A DNA stretch of 64,000 nt from Phoronis australis (taxonomy: Eukaryota > Phoronida > Phoronidae), in assembly GCA_002633005.1 (NCBI GenBank), contig NMRA01000353.1, positions 339,486-403,485 on the forward strand, given 5' to 3'. The notes under the pieces were generated by a model. That model saw only the letters and a list, made by a program, of their open reading frames with translations. It was not told the DNA's origin and made no database searches. Positions 55,504-64,000 of this stretch are shown here, piece after piece. How positions within the stretch are numbered: the stretch's first letter is position 1; the number at the start of each line of letters is the position of its first letter. Both the position numbers and the translations under genes were made by a program.

Positions 55504-56290
55504 ATGCCACACTGTTGCTGCGTACCGGAATGTACTAATTATCGGCTCACGCGCGCTTTGGGAGTGCCTTTGCTTCGCTTTCCGATGATGACACACTTCG
55601 CCGTACTTGGTTCGTTCGTGTGAAGAACGCAGCGTTAGCCGTCCACGCAACGTACAAAGCAGTGGAGAATTACCGTGTGTGTGGCAAGCACTTTCTGCCG
55701 TCCGATTACGAAAGGAATTTGTACGCTGAACTGATGAAGGTCCCTGCGAAACAACGCGGCCTGAAGAAGGATGCCATCCATTCCGTCTGTGTTGAATCCT
55801 GGCAGTGCTCCGTCGCCACCCCCGACAAGTGCATTTTTGAAGCGAGAAGCCTCGCGAGCTGTGGCCAGTACAGTGACTGGAGCCAGTGGAGGCACTTCAT
55901 CTACTCAGTGTCACCCGTGCCTCCGAACGTACCCCAGAGCCTGCAATTCCTGGAACCAGTAGTGATTCGCCCTGTGCTGTTTTCTCCAGCCCAGAGCCTC
56001 TAAGCAGCCCTGCAGCGATATTGAGTAGTGGGAGTGATTACAGGCCCAGTTCGACACCCAGTGAAGAGGACAGTTCGTCGTTCAGTGAACAGATCGGTGA
56101 GCCAAACTTTGATAAGTTTATTGTGGACTTGTCTATTTAGAAGGTGCCAGGTGTGTGGCGAGGGAGTCACACGACACGATGTAAGCAGCTTGGGTGCTCA
56201 GGTCACCATCCAGTGGGAGTGTGTCGCGGGACACTCTGGTAAGTGGGACAGTTGTTCCTCTGTCCGTGGTATGCCGGAGGTCCACTTAAC
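55504..56290 (+). pseudogene. THAP and zinc-ribbon N-terminal part of a Kolobok transposase
   Basis: The ATG at 55504 opens MPHCCCVPECTNYRLTRALG (THAP C-x2-4-C pair) and LLRFP, then a one-base loss shifts the frame. TLRRTWFVRVKNAAL holds the invariant Trp, and NYRVCGKHFLPSDYER holds the C-x2-H-F pair (55668-55715). KQRGLKKDAI follows, a second shift gives a serine/proline-rich acidic linker (SDYRPSSTPSEEDSSSFSEQ), then a stop at 56138-56140. In yet another frame CQVCGEGVTRHD and IQWECVAGHSGKWDSC (56151-56260) form a four-Cys zinc-ribbon-like block seen at the start of THAP-associated transposases. Coding resemblance ends at about 56290. Three frameshifts and loss of the catalytic core make it non-functional; the DNA-binding part is otherwise well preserved. 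Confidence 0.65.
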
Positions 56291-56585
56291 CATGTCCAGT
56301 AGTGGCTTGGCCTCGTCGAACTCTGAACAGCACAAGCATTGTAAGCATAACAACGCACACAGTGCATTTGCACCAAGATGTGTCACCACGTCTGTCCTCA
56401 GTAGCCGCCTCGTTTCTCTCAACAGCTGCGTGTGCCTGTGCGTACTGTGCCTCGTTATACTTGGGCTCAAACATGTACCCACCCACTGAATGTCCGTGAA
56501 AAAATTCCTCGTCACCACTGCTGTGAACAAGGTCTCCGTCACTCACACTATTGTCACTGTGATACGGGTCACCGACTCCAGCCAT
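56290..56585 (-). pseudogene. P2X7-C-terminus-like cysteine-rich domain, truncated
   Basis: The minus-strand ATG at 56585 starts MAGVGDPYHSDNSVSDGDLV, followed by acidic SSGDEEFF, then GYMFEPKYNEAQYAQAHAAV, a charged helix, and GDTSWCKCTVCVVMLT. After a frameshift it reads CLCCSEFDEAKPLLDM. The Y-x-FEPx(Y/F), charged helix, W-C-x-C-x2-C, CxCCxE order is that of the zinc-binding cytosolic domain of P2X7 receptors, also found free in many invertebrate proteins. The usual downstream C-x-T-x-HP part is missing because the sequence runs into the THAP gene's zinc ribbon in opposite orientation. It starts within the element, about 180 bp inside the right TIR, so it appears to be an element gene, not a flanking host exon. 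Confidence 0.55.
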
Positions 56586-56764
56586 TTTCAGCTTACAACA
56601 CACTAAACAATCCCTAAATCCAACGTAGATGAGTTCTCTACTAACCTATCTTGCCGCAGAATACTCGCCGATAGAAAGTGGTGACGACAATTGTTGAAAA
56701 ACAGCACAAAACAAAAGTAGAATAGAACAGATTCGCACGGTAAAGTCAACGCAAAACCAAGTGG

Positions 56765-56919
56765 CGGGAAACGCTTGCCTCCTAAAACGTCACTTCTAGA
56801 GTAGCGGACGAGTAATTAATCAAATTACGAAAAGCTGTAATTAAGTGGAAAATATGTCTAGGATAACCAACCAACCTTATTTTAGCTCAAAATGACATGG
56901 AAAAAGGTTGCCTTCGCCT
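56765..56919 (-). repeat. Kolobok-B right terminal inverted repeat
   Basis: Inverted partner of 55239-55395, followed directly by TTAA. Confidence 0.9.
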
Positions 56920-57004
56920 TTAAGTACGACACTAGCCTACTTATAATCGACAAAAATAAAAAACATCGCACTTTTGCATCAAATCGATTGAATGACTTTG
57001 ATAG
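56920..57004. other. Short spacer after Kolobok-B
   Basis: TTAA target site followed by non-coding sequence. Confidence 0.4.
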
Positions 57005-57140
57005 TAGAGGTCTACACTCTTCCGCAGTGCTACGAAATGTAGCACTGTCGAATGTTGTTTAACATGGCTTCTCATTGGTTAAAGTAATGAGACCGACGTC
57101 ATAGCATTCAGCCATTCCCATTGGTTGAAATCTTAGAAAC
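57005..57140 (+). repeat. Inverted repeat pair with stem-loop, arm 1
   Basis: CTACACTCTTCCGCAGTGCT... CATGGCTTCTCATTGGTTAA... CATTCCCATTGGTTGAAATC matches 62812-62945 inverted. Includes a 9-bp perfect stem CAGTGCTAC/GTAGCACTG at 57025-57047. The stem half is lost in the other arm. Confidence 0.7.
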
Positions 57141-57837
57141 CCATTTCAGTTTACAGTTACCGAGGATGCGGACCACCTTTGGCTTGAATAGTTGCATTTT
57201 ATTAAAACGGGCAGTGATCGAAGTAAACAAAATCAAGAGAACTCCGATCCAATGGCTTAAGCCCAAGTACAGTGCATAAAGGCGTATGCAAGTGGAAGCG
57301 ATGTGATAGGTATACCTCCGGCCAAGGCATACGCATTGACGCCCAAAAGCCATGTTACCACAGGACTGCTTTTCAGTATAGGTAGCGCTGTGTCAAGGTA
57401 TTGGCGAGGAGTGTTCACTCCGCCATCTTGCCATTCGCCGTAAGGGTTATCGGTCGAAAAACTAGCGCCCCAAGCGGTGAATAAGCAACACTAGTTTAGC
57501 GGCGTAGTCCGAACCACGAAAACACTGTTAAATTCATACTTTAATGACGTTTGACGTGCAATAAACGTACCGTGTGGTTGAAAATGGGTAAAATACGTAA
57601 ACTATCACCCACTTATAATTGAAAGAAAAAAATAATGACGTGTGTTTTAATCAATATTAAAGTGTATTTGCTTTCATTCTCTTGAAGCTCCCTTCAAAAG
57701 CCATCATGGTTTTGTTTCATGTTTGAGTTTTAATAAGGCAAATTCCCGTTCCTAATTACATTTGATAACTCCATGGACAGCCAAATTTTAGTGATTACTC
57801 TTGGGCGTTTAGGAGGCAATTGCCAAAGGTAACAGGA
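57141..57837. other. No recognisable gene
   Basis: A minus-strand ORF of 81 codons at 57108-57353 has no known motif. Confidence 0.3.
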
Positions 57838-58115
57838 AGGGGGATACATGGGAAGAGTAAAAGGCAGGTTAAAAACAGGTGGGCACCAAATGGTGTTGAA
57901 CCCCTCCTAGGGAGTACATGGGAGGAGGGCTAAACAGGTAAAAACAGGTGGGCGCCAAATGGGTGTTGACCGCCTCCTACGGGGTACATGGGAGAAGGGC
58001 TAAACAGGTAAAAACAGGTGGGCGCCAAATGGGTGTTGACCGCCTCCCATGGAGTGCATGGAAGAAGTGCAGAACAGGTAAAAACAAAGGGGTGTGCAGG
58101 AGTGTTGAGCACCTC
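57838..58115 (+). repeat. ~70-bp minisatellite, four copies
   Basis: Units begin near 57881, 57949, 58019 and 58089 (first one preceded by a partial). Each contains GGGCGCCAAATGGGTGTTGA, CCTCC, TACATGGGAG and CTAAACAGGTAAAAACAGGTG-like sequence. The later units diverge. Confidence 0.85.
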
Positions 58116-59264
58116 CCATCGTCACACATTTTGGTTGCTGGATCCCTATGACCATTGACAATATGTACTGAGGTGGTGATAAGATTTCGCTCTCATTTTG
58201 TGCATGGCCCCAAAGACATTTTGTAATGACCGGTGTCCATGCCCCTGCGGTTATATCAGTACCACCATGGGTATCTTCCAAGTTTTCACTTTTGGTTTCA
58301 ACTCCACCCAACAATTTCGCATGTGTTCCCTATTAAATACACCAGGCTACTAGCAATGCAGACAATTGTTTTGTGCAGTGGGTGTCACAAAAGTATGAAG
58401 AAAGCACGGAAATTCATCACTACCACAACATTGTAATCCATTCGGATGCACTCTCACATATAATTTTAGAGCGTTCCGTTATTTCTTAGTGCTATGCCAG
58501 TACAGTTTAAACTCCCCACTCTTCCACTATAATCACCGATAGTTACAAGTCAGTTGCTAATCTGCAGAATAGCTCACAACTTACAAAACGTATTAACATT
58601 GAGTAAATCACCACTCATAAGTAGTCAAAGTTGCAAAATGCCATGACAAAATGTTTTAAGAGGTACTGAACGGCAATCAAAATATTCACTGCCCACACAA
58701 CTTACTAGCCTACACTATGCAGACGACAGTGGCATCGGCCCGATGCGGGACTGCGATCGGCTTGTCTTCAACCGTGAATGCAAACAAGACGGATGCAGTG
58801 AACGGTCATCATTTTGAAGCGGTTAACCAAAAACGTCTGATTTCGACTATTACCAAACTGGTCGCAAGTTGGTTAATTCATTTGCATGAGGTCGCTTCCT
58901 TTCCCCAGTTTCCCGCGGTCGCTAATGACAAAGGCTTCCTAACAATAGCTCCAGAATGAGCCAGCCAACCGCAGAAATCGCTCGTGCGGTATTAGATACA
59001 TATATAACCATTTAGGCATCTATTTAAAATTTTTAGTTCCATATTACTAAATCTTCATTAAAATCGATCATATGCAGTTTTCGGAGGCAAAAATTGATGC
59101 ACAACTTGCCGAGAAACAAATAACTTGTGACCATTTAGCATTTAGGAATTAATACGGCTTGTTCAAGGACAGTGAGTTAAGCTACTCACAAGTCTTAGAT
59201 AAGGCTAAGAACTGCTTTCTAATTAGTTGGCGGATGAAATGTTTATCTAATGAAATATTAAAAA
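58116..59264. other. No recognisable gene
   Basis: The ORF 58717-58959 (80 codons) resembles nothing known. Otherwise AT-rich non-coding. Confidence 0.3.
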
Positions 59265-59600
59265 ATGTACATGTTATTAGGCCCTGCCTTTTCATTGTCG
59301 GGAAGTCTTGAATTTAGAGAGCTAAAATACGGTCTCGGATATGAAAGCTGTCTTTTTGTAAAACGTTTTAATACCATGACTTCCGGGTGTAACTCAATCT
59401 CTCATAAGGGTACTTTGCTGTGGAACTCATTGCCACCGACAATGAGACAAGGTACTGCCTTAAATGAATTAGCCACACTTGATGATGATTTTCTCTGTGA
59501 ACTGCTGTTGTGAGAACTGTTACAGATGTCTTCACACCCGACACGTACTTTTGTATTTATGTTATTAAAGTTCTGTATTTTATCTGTAGGCCTACTGCAT
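59265..59600 (+). mobile_element. LINE 3' end (ORF2 C-terminus)
   Basis: The ORF 59265-59513 reads SCLFVKRFNTMTSGCNSISH, then KGTLLWNSLPPTMRQGTALN and a stop. R-x4-G-x-x-(S/F)-x-x-(R/K)G-x-x-LWNSLP-x-x-R is the conserved last motif of CR1/Jockey-type ORF2 proteins. A short 3' UTR with TTATTAAAGTTCTG follows. Everything upstream of RT is missing (5' truncation, as usual for LINEs). Confidence 0.65.
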
Positions 59601-59734
59601 GATTAGCTTGTAGTTTCAGTTGTAGATTTTAAAATTGTCAGATAATAGACCTTGTGCTAATGTTTCATTATTAAACCTCACCGACTTTTAAACAATGATG
59701 ATTACTAGGCCTACATATTACTACTACTACTATG

Positions 59735-59945
59735 CGATCATCGGAGATTAGAGCAATTATCGAACAAAAGAGAGCTGACCCTCAATCCAAGATTGCCAGC
59801 ATGGACTGATCACTCGTGTAAGATACCGGCTACAGCGGTCATCCGCCCAAGTTGTTGTGCCATACAATCGAACAAGTTCAGGACTCAACGGGAGAACGCC
59901 GTAATGCGCTAAAAAACCAAGTGCTTCCAGAAACAAAACCACTCT
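59735..59945 (+). repeat. Dispersed LINE-like fragment, plus copy
   Basis: SEIRAIIEQKRADP near 59750, shared with 23045, then sequence matching 16790-16890 inverted (CTACAGCGGTCATCCGCCCA; GGGAGAACGCCGTAATG). In-frame stops throughout. Confidence 0.5.
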
Positions 59946-60341
59946 GAAATTGCCGGGTTAGTTTAATCTAAACAGCTATTTTGATATCAGTTTGTTTAAA
60001 GGCTCTTATCAAATTTTACTGGCTTAAAAGGACGCAATCGGTTGTAGGTCAGAAATCCAGGCGGCGACTTGCATGTATTGGTTGTTTCACTGTTAGGCGC
60101 CGTGAAAATGGCCGACGCGGGTGAAGTTAGTTGTCCTCAGAGCGAGTCGCCATAAGAAAGCCTACGGACCTCTTGTGTGCTTTCTAGAGTTCACTCTACT
60201 TTTAATCGACGAGATTTTCACATACTTTTTTGCAACTATTTTTAATGGTGTTTTGAATGATAATCCAAGACTTTACAATTTTTAGAACATTAAAATATGT
60301 TTTTTTTTCTTCTAAAAAGTGCTCTAAACCTGCCCTTTTTA
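59946..60341. other. No recognisable feature
   Basis: Non-coding; contains a T-rich tract at 60300-60312. Confidence 0.3.
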
Positions 60342-60930
60342 TGCTCCCACACATTTATATGCGGGCGCATTATGCGTCCGCCCCTCTATCAAACTAACGA
60401 CTCTGAGGATGATTGTGAAAATTGACATACTGGGTATAAGATGTCTATGGTTCTTACCTTGGAAGAGGACGGCTCACGATGATTTTCCGACGACTTTGGC
60501 TACTGTGGTGTCTCCTAGTGGCAGTTTTCTTGCTCCCATGGCTTTATCTCTTTGACCCTCTGCAGGATCTTTCAGATGGATCTGATGAACGTTCTGCCCC
60601 CTAGTTTCAATTTCATTTTTTTCCTCTGTTTCGCTGAAGTTCCTTGAGGGAATGCTATGAAATTTGGCAAATAGCTGTGTATTAAATAAACGGTAACATG
60701 CTTGGTTTTAGGATGGATTTGACATGTTTTGCGACATTTAGTGGCCATTTTTTGCTGATTTCTAGTCTGTTTTTGGCGTTCGCCCCTCTATCAAACAAGC
60801 CACTCTAACGATGATTTGAAAATTGGTGTTTATGTTTCCACTGTGAAAAGGACGGCTGTGACGACTTCTAGTGGCATTTTTTGCATCCATGCCTATATCT
60901 CCCAAACCCTCAGCAGGATCTTTGGCAACT
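60342..60930 (-). repeat. Diverged, inverted copies of the satellite monomer
   Basis: Opens with the element-end palindrome (TGCTCCCACACATTTATATG) and then contains CCCCTCTATCAAAC twice (60382 and 60783), CTCCTAGTGGCAG, TTTAGTGGCCATTTT and TTCTAGTGGCATTTT, which are decayed versions of the array's motifs on the opposite strand, with ACCCTC(T/A)GCAGGATCTTT twice. Older than the array at 44.4 kb. Confidence 0.7.
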
Positions 60931-61939
60931 GTATTAACATGAAGTTAACAATGGACAACGATCAGGTTTGGATGGACCCGACAGCTGTGTTTTGGAATAG
61001 ATTGGACGGACAGTGGCTGTTTTTATTTTTTGAAATTTTACAAATAGGTTTCTATTTAGGAGACGATTACGCGCTCCCATTTTCAGGCGGATTTCTCGTA
61101 TTCTGTACCAGTCGGTTGTCATTTTAAAGGTTTTTGAGAGCGTTTTTGACATCGCCCTCTCCATCCACTGGAGTGGTGCTAGAGACCAGTGCTAAGTTGT
61201 ATGAAACAGTCTCAAACAGGAACTCAACGAAGCTCATTTTATCTTTAGTGTGAGGTCCTCCTTTACAGACATGCACAAGTAGGTACTAACCCGTTAAATT
61301 AGGAGCGTTGCATAAAACGTTCTGCATTTATTTTCAGTAATGTAAAGAGTTTGAGCAACGTATAGCTTACTCTTGGAATATATCAAGTGGCGGATTAAGC
61401 AAATGCGGGGCCCGTAGCATAAGTCGAACCGCGGTGCCCCTACTCAAGTACTCATATAGTTATCTGAAAGCAAAACCAAGATAGGTGCAACTTTGACTTT
61501 TGAGATGGAAAACAATTGAGACAGCTTCTATACGAAAAATAAATAGTATATTGTCACAAGAGGCACACATCACCGGACTTGTCGCCTTTCTTCCACAATG
61601 CTATAGTGCCCAGTATAGGGGTGGTCATTTTTAAGAAAAGTGTATCTACAGCCGAAATAGCGAACATCCCCAATATGTCCACAAATACAAGCAAACCAGG
61701 CCACCGAACCTAATGTAATGCCTACCTCAAATTCCCGCCAAACCTGGTCTTCCCCGAATGTTCAATTTCTTGTCAGTGCACATTGACCGCAGCTACAGTC
61801 TTACGGTACAGTACCACCTTCATGAATGATATCTGATCGTGATTTCAATCCTTGGCGTCAGGAAAACCAATTGCTGACTTTCGAAATAAGCGTGCCACAT
61901 TAAAACGCACTATCCCGCCTGACGGTGATATGGGTAGGA
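60931..61939. other. No recognisable gene
   Basis: 61305-61325 (GCGTTGCATAAAACGTT) resembles the end of the MITE at 11595, and 61386-61400 (AGTGGCGGATTAAGC) the MITE end at 28609. Both appear solo. Confidence 0.35.
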
Positions 61940-62063
61940 GTTCAGTAGCTGTCTCGTGGCTGCAAAGTCTAGCCAAATTGGCATGTTCTTATTTAAAATA
62001 CGCAATATTTCGCGCAGTTTTGCGAAGTCTTGCTTTTCTAGCCAGGTTCTAGCGTTATTGAAC
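61940..62063 (-). mobile_element. MITE, GTTCAGTAACG family, copy 3 (inverted)
   Basis: 124 bp from GTTCAGTAGCT to AGCGTTATTGAAC. Internal GCAAGACTTCGCAAAA-type sequence on the minus strand aligns with the other copies. Outer flanks GGGTAGGA / TCTACCC are also inverted. Confidence 0.65.
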
Positions 62064-62811
62064 TCTACCCAAATCTTTCGTGGACAGACGTTCAGCCGCC
62101 ACCTAGAGATCCCATGTAATGCTGACGGTAGGTTTCACTGAACCTAGTCGGGCTGAAATAAACAGGGTTTGATTGCGGAAAATTTCCACTGATGTGCGGT
62201 GGGGCAAACTTCTTGAAGTATCCATGGATGAAATGAACCATCTTCCATACATTTCCCACTACCAAGAACATTTCGTGTCCTGCGAGGTCTCATTAATTGG
62301 GAGAATTTCGGTCCCAGTCGATGTCAAAAAGTTAAGATAAATAATGAACTTAACCTAACTAAGTAATGGTAGGGACTGAAAGTGGCAATTGTTCCTCTGT
62401 TTTTAGATTAAAGAACTGCTCTGTAATAATTGAATTTCTGTTCAACAAATCTGAGTTGTCTGGATCAAACGGAAGTCGCTTTCGCGCTCTCATTACTCTA
62501 GAGAGCGCAATATGAAGAGTTTGCTATAGAAAAGATTTTTTCATGTCCAGAGTGCTTTTCATTGATATTTTGGCGTTATGGAATTGGTTTCAAATTGTTC
62601 CTTGATAAAATTGAAGATGATTTCAAGTCTTCGAAAGAACTGACAGTTCATAGCTGCTGGAGGTTACGCGCTACCCTCTGTTACAGCGCCATTCATATTA
62701 AAAAGTGGCCCTGTGAAAACATGATGAACGAACAAAGTATACCGATCTCATCGCCATAACTTGCACACGCCTTTATGCACTGTACGTAACAGAAAAGTGA
62801 GAGGGCCGGGG
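62064..62811. other. No recognisable gene
   Basis: Only short ORFs without motifs. Confidence 0.3.
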
Positions 62812-62945
62812 TTCCCAGATTTCAACCAATAGGAATGACTGAATGTTATGACGTCTGTTTCGTTACTTTAATTAATGAGAAGCCATGTTAAACAAAATTC
62901 GACAACCTTCGTAGCACTGTGAAAGAGTGTAGGTTTTGCGATACA
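62812..62945 (-). repeat. Inverted repeat pair, arm 2
   Basis: CCCAGATTTCAACCAATAGG ... GAGAAGCCATGTTAAACAAA ... CGTAGCACTGTGAAAGAGTG is the reverse complement of 57005-57140 with about 15% divergence. Confidence 0.7.
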
Positions 62946-63679
62946 AGTTGGCTGGTCACGGCGTGTCATTTTATGCACCAAGCATGATCTCAACGGATAA
63001 CAAACTGCCATTTTCATAGATATCTATATACCGGGCACGCAGGACTAAACCATGGAGTGCAATCAGATGTCTATTGCTAGTTCTTTGCAAACTCAGACAA
63101 ATCAATTCTCATCTGAGTAGGGAACACGTCCTTGGACGATTATAAATGGTCTAAATATAAACTTATCTTCTTGGAAGGAAAGCGGGTTTATAGTCATTTT
63201 TAATTTCATGAAGAAACACCAAGGAACTTGAAATGTTCTGCGGCAGACGCAAAAATGTCCCTGAAGAGGCGCTATAGTAGTTGGATCTGTACAACTATCC
63301 GTGCTCTCCCCAACAAGCTCGCACCACGAAACTTCTATTACATGATAGATCAGAAGCAGAGTGGAATTGGACATTGCCATGCGGGGGAGGCCACAGTAGT
63401 TGGAACTGGACGGAAGTCAACGTGAGTTGTGCTCTCCTCCGTAGGAAAGCACCTGCCACATTTTATTTTGATTCTTCAACAAGCGGTTTGGAGGAGACAA
63501 AGACAGATACAAAAATATAATAAAAAGGCAACTACATGTAGGGGTGCTGCTCTGTGTCATATCCGTCTAAGACGGGGTGAAAACCATCGTTTCCTTAATG
63601 GAAACTCATTTACAAAATTGACCATCTAATTTGCATAAACAAAATGGCGGCCAAATTGTCGAGTTCAGATGTATTTTTA
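62946..63679. other. Non-coding, with faint satellite-like pieces
   Basis: 63251-63290 (GACGCAAAAATGTCCCTGAAGAGGCGCTATAGTAGTTGG, read in parts) and GAGGCCACAGTAGTTGGAAC at 63388 echo the GGCGCCACAGTAGTCGAAAT segment of the array. Very old copies. Confidence 0.3.
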
Positions 63680-64000
63680 TGCGCCCACATATTTATATGT
63701 GGACGCATTATGCCGTCATCTCTGTCCGTCCGTCCGTCCGTCCGTCCGTCCGTCCGTCCGGGCGGCGTCCGTCCGGCGTCCGGCGTCCGGCGTCCGCTGC
63801 TCTATCTCCAAAACCCTTTGACATACGTTCATGAAATTTGGCACATATGTTCCATTCATGAATGGGACGGCATGTGCGAACTTTCGGACGGATCCGACTA
63901 CCGGTGTGCCCCCTAGTGGCAATTTTAGTTTTTTACGCTTACCTTTGTATCTTCAAAAGTCCTGAACGGATTTTCATGAAATTTGGTATGTAGGCACCTA
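63680..64000 (-). repeat. Inverted satellite copy running off the window end
   Basis: Opens with TGCGCCCACATATTTATATG (element-end palindrome), a (TCCG)n tract at 63723-63760, GGCGTCCGGCGTCCGCTGC, then the reverse complement of 45721-45900, including a perfect CTCF-like site at 63906-63919 on the minus strand. Nearly identical to the 3' end of the 44.4-kb array. Confidence 0.9.
63723..63760. repeat. (TCCG)n microsatellite
   Basis: Nine TCCG units at the end of the satellite copy; the corresponding tract near 45940-45957 in the array has only two to three units. Confidence 0.95.

Larger units (their letters stand above)
55239..56919. mobile_element. Kolobok-type DNA transposon, family B, with ~155-bp TIRs
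   Basis: 1681 bp flanked by TTAA at 55235-55238 and 56920-56923. The left TIR (55239-55395) starts AGGCGAAGACAACCTTTTTC and is repeated inverted at 56765-56919 with few mismatches, through TTAATTACTCGTCCGCTACT and ACGTTTTAGG. It carries two convergent coding remnants: a THAP/zinc-ribbon protein on plus (55504-56290) and a P2X7-C-terminus-like cysteine domain on minus (56585-56290). The two meet abruptly near 56290, so the middle, including any transposase core, has probably been deleted. The termini are unrelated to family A beyond the TTAA preference and the AGG start. Confidence 0.85.

Noticed and set aside
56198-56290. Minus-strand C-terminus (SHLPECPATHSHW) as the end of the P2X7-like domain
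   Set aside because: It is the antisense of the THAP gene's zinc-ribbon block, so the resemblance to a C..H end is fortuitous.
63631-63922. SVRPSVRP-type ORFs near the window end
   Set aside because: Translations of the (TCCG)n tract and satellite end; the mirror-image ORFs occur at 45780-45968.

Overview
This window is eukaryotic, almost certainly from a metazoan and most plausibly a marine invertebrate. It is intron-rich and about 60% A+T. It has no operons, no ribosome-binding-site-led genes and no long intact ORFs, and it contains two assembly gaps (17954-18563 and 34045-34713). The transposon mix (L1/Tx1-like and CR1/Jockey-like LINEs, DIRS-type and Ty3/gypsy retroelements, a Penelope-like element, Kolobok-type THAP transposons with TTAA target sites, hAT relics and several MITE families) fits invertebrate deuterostomes or lophotrochozoans. 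The species cannot be fixed from the sequence alone.

The only host-gene evidence is a few exon-sized pieces with good splice signals. One is a first exon coding for a signal anchor (3807-3909). A second, 27 kb downstream, carries a GDS motif resembling the SGNH domain of CASD1-type sialate O-acetyltransferases (31299-31479). Two weaker exon candidates lie at 46453-46577 and 54742-54802. The rest looks like intronic or intergenic DNA filled with repeats.

Layout. 0-4 kb: a broken PIN-like nuclease gene, a gypsy gag relic and Kolobok-A copy 1, then the candidate first exon. 4.4-7.7 kb: a near full-length but dead CR1/Jockey-like LINE. 8.6-16 kb: a MITE, a SANT-like fragment, an L1 interrupted by a MITE, and a relic of a PIN/CXC-type multicopy gene. 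16.5-26 kb: L1 pieces on both strands, a gap, a DIRS repeat fragment, Kolobok-A copy 2 and a MITE. 27-35 kb: dispersed repeats, a HIRAN-like relic, the CASD1-like exon, a 27-bp minisatellite of about 27 copies, a LINE fragment and a gap. 35-42 kb: a hAT relic, tandem and segmental duplications, a foldback, a DIRS element with split direct repeats, and a Penelope-like 3' end. 43.6-48.5 kb: a THAP-domain relic, a striking trimeric satellite and Kolobok-A copy 3. 49-57 kb: a 1.36-kb TIR element, an unidentified minus-strand coding relic and Kolobok-B. 57-64 kb: inverted repeats, a minisatellite, a LINE tail, diverged satellite copies and a third MITE copy.

The two most notable observations are the satellite at 44.4-46.0 kb and Kolobok-B at 55.2-56.9 kb. 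In the satellite, every ~150-bp monomer carries a sequence matching or nearly matching the CTCF core consensus, arranged in ~451-bp trimers. Kolobok-B has ~155-bp TIRs and carries two convergent coding remnants: a THAP/zinc-ribbon gene and a P2X7-C-terminus-like cysteine domain.
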